In this document: positions 60,473 to 64,000 of the stretch, piece by piece
Numbering within the stretch: the stretch's first letter is position 1
Layout of the letters: the number at the start of each line of letters is the position of its first letter
Assembly (NCBI RefSeq): GCF_000010805.1
Contig: NC_012522.1
Span: forward strand, 2,976,001 to 3,040,000
From: Rhodococcus opacus B4
GTDB lineage: Bacteria > Actinomycetota > Actinomycetes > Mycobacteriales > Mycobacteriaceae
Length of the DNA stretch: 64,000 nucleotides
Reading direction: 5' to 3'
The notes under the pieces: model-generated
Told to the model about the DNA's origin: nothing
Seen by the model: the letters and a program-made list of their open reading frames with translations, nothing else
Database searches by the model: none
Made by a program: the position numbers and the translations under genes

Positions 60473-61632
60473 TGCTGTACCCCTGCTTCCTCGAGGAGAT
60501 TGTTCGGCTGGAGGTCAGGAGCAGCCCAGGAATCGAGCAGGTCTACAGCCGCGACCTGTTCGGTTCGCGGCACCGATGGTCGGCGGGCGGGCGTACGGGC
60601 TAATCGGGGCGCCGGCGCTGGCTGCAGTACCCCACCGACTCGCTGGTATAGGCCGCGTTCGGCGTTGTGCGGGTCGACGGCGGCCTCGTCGAAGGTCAGC
60701 ACCGGGCTCACGCAGGCGTCGGTGCCGGCATAGATGGACTCCCACTCGTCCCGCGTTCGCCCGGCGATGGCCGTGGCGATGAACTCCCGCAAGTGTGGCC
60801 ACCGCGTGCGGTCGTTCTGGTCGGGCCAGTCGGTGGTCCCGACACCGAGGCCGGCGAGAAACTCCCGGTAGAAGTCGGGTTCGAGCGCACCGACCGCGAG
60901 GTAGCGGCCGTCCGCGCACCGGTAGGTGTCGTAGAACGGTGCTCCGGAGTCGATCCAGTTCGTGCCCGGCTCATCGGAGAAAAGTCCCGCCGCCCGCAGT
61001 CCCTGCAGCTTCGCGGTCAGCAGAGCAACACCATCGACCATGGCGACGTCGACGACCTGCCCGTGCCCGGACTTCGTCGCCTCCAGTAGCGCGCAGACGA
61101 TCCCGAACGCCCCGATGGCTCCGCCACCCGCGTAGTCGCCGAGCAGGTTGATCGGGGGACGAGGGCGTTCCCCACTCCGCGCCAACGCGTGCAAGGCACC
61201 TGATTGGGCGACATAGTTGATGTCGTGCCCCGCTTCCTGAGCACGTGGGCCGGACTGCCCATAGCCGGTCAACCGCGCGTAGACGATCGCCGGATTGTGG
61301 CCGAGCACCACCTCGGGCGCCAGACCCAGCCTCTCGGCCACGCCTGGGCGGTAGCCTTCGATGAAGACATCGGCGGCCGCGGCCAACCGCAGGGCCGCCT
61401 CCACGCCGCGCGGGTCCTTCAGGTCCAGAGCTGTCGTCTCGACGCCGCGGTTGGCTACGTCGTACTCGTCGCGCAGCCCATCGGTCTGGGCAAGCGCCCG
61501 CGCCGCCCGATGAGTAGGCCGTACCACGCGCACCACCTGTGCACCCATGTCGGCCAACAACATCGACACATAGGGCACTGGGCCCATGCCGGACAACACC
61601 AGAACTCGGACGCCGCCGAGTGGTCCGCTCAT
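60469..61632 (-). CDS. CaiB-family protein resembling alpha-methylacyl-CoA racemase
   Basis: 387 residues from the ATG at 61632 (AAAGAG upstream); the frame is open to 61896 over the promoter. The segment [18 protein letters not shown] has the histidine (H136) equivalent to the racemase catalytic His, [21 protein letters not shown] has the Asp (D166), and [12 protein letters not shown] holds the Glu seen in AMACR/MCR. So it may epimerise 2-methylacyl-CoA esters rather than transfer CoA. It is the first gene of the minus-strand unit racemase-crotonase-transferase-lyase. The 25-bp element copy 4 stands 110 bp upstream. Confidence 0.85.
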   Translation of the reverse strand: MSGPLGGVRVLVLSGMGPVPYVSMLLADMGAQVVRVVRPTHRAARALAQTDGLRDEYDVANRGVETTALDLKDPRGVEAALRLAAAADVFIEGYRPGVAERLGLAPEVVLGHNPAIVYARLTGYGQSGPRAQEAGHDINYVAQSGALHALARSGERPRPPINLLGDYAGGGAIGAFGIVCALLEATKSGHGQVVDVAMVDGVALLTAKLQGLRAAGLFSDEPGTNWIDSGAPFYDTYRCADGRYLAVGALEPDFYREFLAGLGVGTTDWPDQNDRTRWPHLREFIATAIAGRTRDEWESIYAGTDACVSPVLTFDEAAVDPHNAERGLYQRVGGVLQPAPAPRLARTPARRPSVPRTEQVAAVDLLDSWAAPDLQPNNLLEEAGVQQ

Positions 61633-62018
61633 ATCGCAACTCTTTCGCTTGAGGGGAAATACCGCCAATCGCATCGCTGACACGATGCTGCGGCGCATCG
61701 GCCGAGGACCAGCGGGGTTCCCGGCAATTGAACGTCTCGTTACGCATATTACACAATATATTGTGCGGCGTGAAGACAGTCTTGGTTTCGCGCCGCATAC
61801 CGTGGACGGCGTGTTCCGACATACCGGAAGGGCTGCAACAGAAGCGATCACGTCGACAAGAAGGCGTCGACCACCAATCGCGCCGACCGATGACATGCGT
61901 GAGCTATCCCGGAGAACTCACAGCCGTGACCGCTCCAGTTTGCCGATGGGGTGCCGAACCTCGAAATGAGCGATGGTATATTATGTCGAGTTTCAGAACC
62001 CGAAAGGTGCGACCGACG
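61633..62018. other. Divergent spacer between racemase-like and GntR genes
   Basis: No gene is supported. It contains regulon element copy 4 (61743-61767) and, just upstream of the GntR start, a weaker related dyad CGATGGTATATTATGTCG (61971-61988). Plus-strand frames here lack ribosome sites. Confidence 0.5.
61743..61767. promoter_or_regulatory. 25-bp regulon element, copy 4 (racemase/GntR spacer)
   Basis: Outer arms CGCA (61743-61746) and TGCG (61764-61767) are spaced as in copy 1, with 16 of 25 positions identical. Inside lies a perfect 14-bp palindrome CACAATATATTGTG (61752-61765). It sits between divergent starts at 61632 and 62019. Confidence 0.6.
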
Positions 62019-62711
62019 ATGCCTCTGAATGACAGGTCAAGACGACAGCAACTTCCCGAAGAAGTGGCCTCGCACGTTCGCGAGATGATCATCTCCGGAG
62101 AGGTGCGGGCGGGCGATTTCCTCCGCATCGAGCGCATTGCCGAAGCCGTCGGGGTCAGCACTACGCCCGTCCGCGAGGGGCTCCTCGCGCTGCGCAGTGA
62201 GGGATTCGTCGAGATGGTCCCACGACGCGGGTTTGTAGTTGCCCCGTTCACCAAGCAAGACGTACAGGACCTCTTTTGGGCACAGGCCCAGCTGGCCGGT
62301 GAACTGGCCACACGGGCCGCGAAGAACATCACCCCCCAGCAGATCGCCGAGCTCGAGGCAATCCTCGAAGCCCACCAGGACGCGATCACTCAGGGCGACA
62401 CGGAACGTATCGCTTCATTGGGCCACGCATTCCACCGCAAGATCAACCTGGCCGCGGACTCTCCGCGCCTCGCCCGCCTTCTCGGCTCGATTGTCGCGAA
62501 CCTTCCGAACCGCTTCTACGCCACCATCGAGGGCCACCTCGGCACAACGCAAAAGGAACACCCGCTCCTGCTCGAGGCCTTACGGAAGCACAGCGGCAAG
62601 AAGGCCAAGACTCTCATGGAATCGCACATCTTGGACGGTGCGGACCACCTGATCGAGGAACTCGACCAGCGCGGGCTTTGGGAGACCGACTCCGAGGCGA
62701 ACGTGGGCTGA
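62019..62711 (+). CDS. GntR-family (FadR/FCD) transcriptional regulator
   Basis: 230 residues from the ATG at 62019 with AAAGGTG nine bases upstream; an ATG at 61983 lacks a ribosome site. The winged HTH is at about 10-75 (EEVASHVREMIISGEVRAGDFLRIERIAEAVGVSTTPVREGLLALRSEGFVEMVPRRGFVV), followed by an all-helical FCD ligand domain with possible metal-binding histidines (GHAFHRKIN, MESHILDG). FCD regulators usually sense carboxylic acids. It is divergent from the racemase-like gene and is the only regulator in the 41.8-64 kb catabolic region, so it is the best candidate to bind the 25-bp elements. Confidence 0.92.
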   Translation: MPLNDRSRRQQLPEEVASHVREMIISGEVRAGDFLRIERIAEAVGVSTTPVREGLLALRSEGFVEMVPRRGFVVAPFTKQDVQDLFWAQAQLAGELATRAAKNITPQQIAELEAILEAHQDAITQGDTERIASLGHAFHRKINLAADSPRLARLLGSIVANLPNRFYATIEGHLGTTQKEHPLLLEALRKHSGKKAKTLMESHILDGADHLIEELDQRGLWETDSEANVG

Positions 62712-62806
62712 GTCACCGGCATCGCTACTTACAGCACGGATCCATTCAGCACCAGCACCCGAGTGCCGCGGAGTGTCCGCTCACCTCCTGTGGTACTCGT
62801 GGAGGG

Positions 62807-62839
62807 CGCCGGCCGCGGTTTCGTTCGCCGCGGCCGGCG
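62807..62839. terminator. Bidirectional terminator hairpin
   Basis: CGCCGGCCGCGG (62807-62818) pairs perfectly with 62828-62839 across a nine-base loop. It lies between the convergent GntR and acyl-CoA dehydrogenase genes. Confidence 0.65.
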
Positions 62840-62889
62840 GCCGGGCCCGCGGTCCCCTGTCGGATCAGCAGGACCTCGGGAGTCGGATA

Positions 62890-64000
62890 TCAGTACGAGC
62901 GGGGAAGCCCCAGCACCTGCTGAGAGACGTAGTTGCGGACCATCTCCTGCGAGAACGGGGCGTTGCGCAGCAGCCGCACCTCACGCCACAGGCGCTCGAT
63001 GTGGTACTCCTTCGCGTACGCGTAGCCGCCGAAGGTGGAGAAGGCCCGGTCGCAGGCATCGAAGCCGGCCTCCGCACCGAGGTACTTGGCCGCGGCCGCC
63101 TCGGCGCCGCAGGGTTGTTTGGCGTCGAACAGGTCAGCCGCCTTCATGGCCATGCCTTCGGCGGCCTCGAGCCTGATCCACGAATCGGCCAGGGGATGTG
63201 CGACGGCCTGGTTCTTGCCGATCGGGCGGTCGAAAACGATGCGCTCGTTGGCGTAGTTCGTCGCCAGGTCGAGGGCGGCGCGGCCCAGGCCGATGCCCTC
63301 CATCGCGACGCAGATGCGCTCCGGATTCAAGCCGTCGAGCAAATAGTAGAAGCCCTTGTCGACCTCGCCGACCACCTCGTGGTCGGCGACCTCGAGGTTG
63401 TCGATGAACAGCTCGTTGGTGTCGATCGCGGCGCGGCCGAGCTTGTCGATCTCGCGGATCGTGATCCGTTCGGGGTCCATGTTGGCGAAGAACAGGGTCA
63501 TGCCGTGCAGCGGCTTGTCGTCGCGTCGCGGCGAGGTGCGTGCGAGCAGAAGGATGCGCTGCGCGTTCTTGGCGTTGGTGATGAATACCTTCTGGCCGTT
63601 GATCACCCAGCCGCCGTTGATCTTGGTGGCCTTGGTCTTGATGCGGGAGGTATCGACGCCGGCAGTGGGTTCGGTGACACCGAACGCCATGAGCATCTCG
63701 CCACTGGCGAGCTTCGGCAGGTACTCACGCTTCATCTCCTCCGAGCCGTAGCGCACGATCGGCGCCGGCGGAAAGACGTAGAAGTGGACCGCCGACCCGC
63801 CGCTCATGCCGGCGCCCGACGCGGAAATCTCGCCCATCATCACGGCGGCCTCCTTGAGGCCCAGGCCGATGCCGCCGTACTCTTCCGGGATCATCGCGCC
63901 CAGCCAGCCTCCGGCGGCGAAGGCCTTCACGAATTCCCACGGGTACTCGTGCTTGTTGTCCTTGTCGAGCCAATAGTTGTTGTCGAACTTGCGGGCCAGC
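62890..64000 (-). CDS. Acyl-CoA dehydrogenase (N-terminus beyond window)
   Basis: The frame is open from the stop at 62890 to the right edge (through FDNNYWLDKDNKHEYPWEF), giving about 370 residues, so only ~20-30 N-terminal residues are missing. Family motifs: MIPEEYGGIGLGLKEAAVMMGEI, the FAD-binding MAFGVTEPTAGVDTSRIKTKATK, GGWVINGQKVFITNAKNA and the C-terminal FSTFGGYAYAKEYHIERLWREVRLLRNAPFSQEMVRNYVSQ. It introduces a 2,3-double bond into an acyl-CoA, passing electrons to ETF. With the CoA-transferases, crotonase and CitE-like lyase it completes a beta-oxidation-like set. Confidence 0.92.
   Translation of the reverse strand, partial: LARKFDNNYWLDKDNKHEYPWEFVKAFAAGGWLGAMIPEEYGGIGLGLKEAAVMMGEISASGAGMSGGSAVHFYVFPPAPIVRYGSEEMKREYLPKLASGEMLMAFGVTEPTAGVDTSRIKTKATKINGGWVINGQKVFITNAKNAQRILLLARTSPRRDDKPLHGMTLFFANMDPERITIREIDKLGRAAIDTNELFIDNLEVADHEVVGEVDKGFYYLLDGLNPERICVAMEGIGLGRAALDLATNYANERIVFDRPIGKNQAVAHPLADSWIRLEAAEGMAMKAADLFDAKQPCGAEAAAAKYLGAEAGFDACDRAFSTFGGYAYAKEYHIERLWREVRLLRNAPFSQEMVRNYVSQQVLGLPRSY

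Overview
This window is from a high-GC actinobacterium, most probably a Rhodococcus of the R. jostii/R. opacus group. The evidence is LpqH-type lipoprotein, mycofactocin-linked dehydrogenases, a DinB/mycothiol-type protein, an F420-type (DUF385) reductase, barbiturase, and very dense catabolic genes with many GTG/TTG starts. I see no rRNA, tRNA, CRISPR array, intact insertion sequence or replication origin. Names rest on motifs read by eye; no database search was run.

Left part (1-24 kb), general metabolism and defence-like modules: a truncated membrane protein; a minus-strand block with an FdhF/YdeP-type molybdoenzyme, a flavin monooxygenase and 4-hydroxyphenylpyruvate dioxygenase (hppD); then an Lrp regulator, an amino-acid dehydrogenase, an amino-acid permease and an Old-Yellow-Enzyme protein. 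There follow an ArsR/AHSA1 pair, a GT87 mannosyltransferase, a ParD-like antitoxin/zeta toxin pair with a palindromic operator, a planctomycete-like membrane Ser/Thr kinase, a TetR/MpaB divergent pair, a YefM/YoeB toxin-antitoxin pair with a recognisable operator, an MMPL/MarR divergent pair and an LpqH lipoprotein.

Middle part (24-34.7 kb): two unrecognised proteins and a TPR protein are translationally linked (A-B-C). They are followed by ahpC-ahpF under an elaborate interlaced operator with an OxyR-like core, and then by a CHAT (caspase-like) protease with intact His and Cys. A very long hairpin precedes the protease. The A-B-C/AhpCF/CHAT neighbourhood is the best candidate for an undescribed system. 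A VOC protein and a flavin monooxygenase/TetR divergent pair with tandem operators follow.

Right part (34.9-64 kb), catabolic: an oxidative pyrimidine module (barbiturase, a ureidomalonase-like amidase, PucR); a F420-type reductase and a frameshifted LuxR remnant; then a likely eight-gene minus-strand operon (49.9 to 40.8 kb) for an alcohol/aldehyde (ALDH, NDMA/mycofactocin-type ADH, cupin, AAHS transporter, MDR reductase, second ALDH, mycofactocin-type SDR, alpha/beta hydrolase). Beyond LtrA lie CoA-linked acid catabolism genes (SDR, CoA-transferase, frameshifted DHA2 transporter, MHS transporter, CitE-like lyase, two family III CoA-transferase/racemase proteins, a crotonase, an acyl-CoA dehydrogenase) and a GntR/FCD regulator. 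A 25-bp element ending in ATATGATGCG lies upstream of four of these transcription units and probably defines one regulon, plausibly that of the GntR protein. Three of the enzymes (SDR, CoA-transferase, crotonase) appear to lack the usual catalytic residues of their families.
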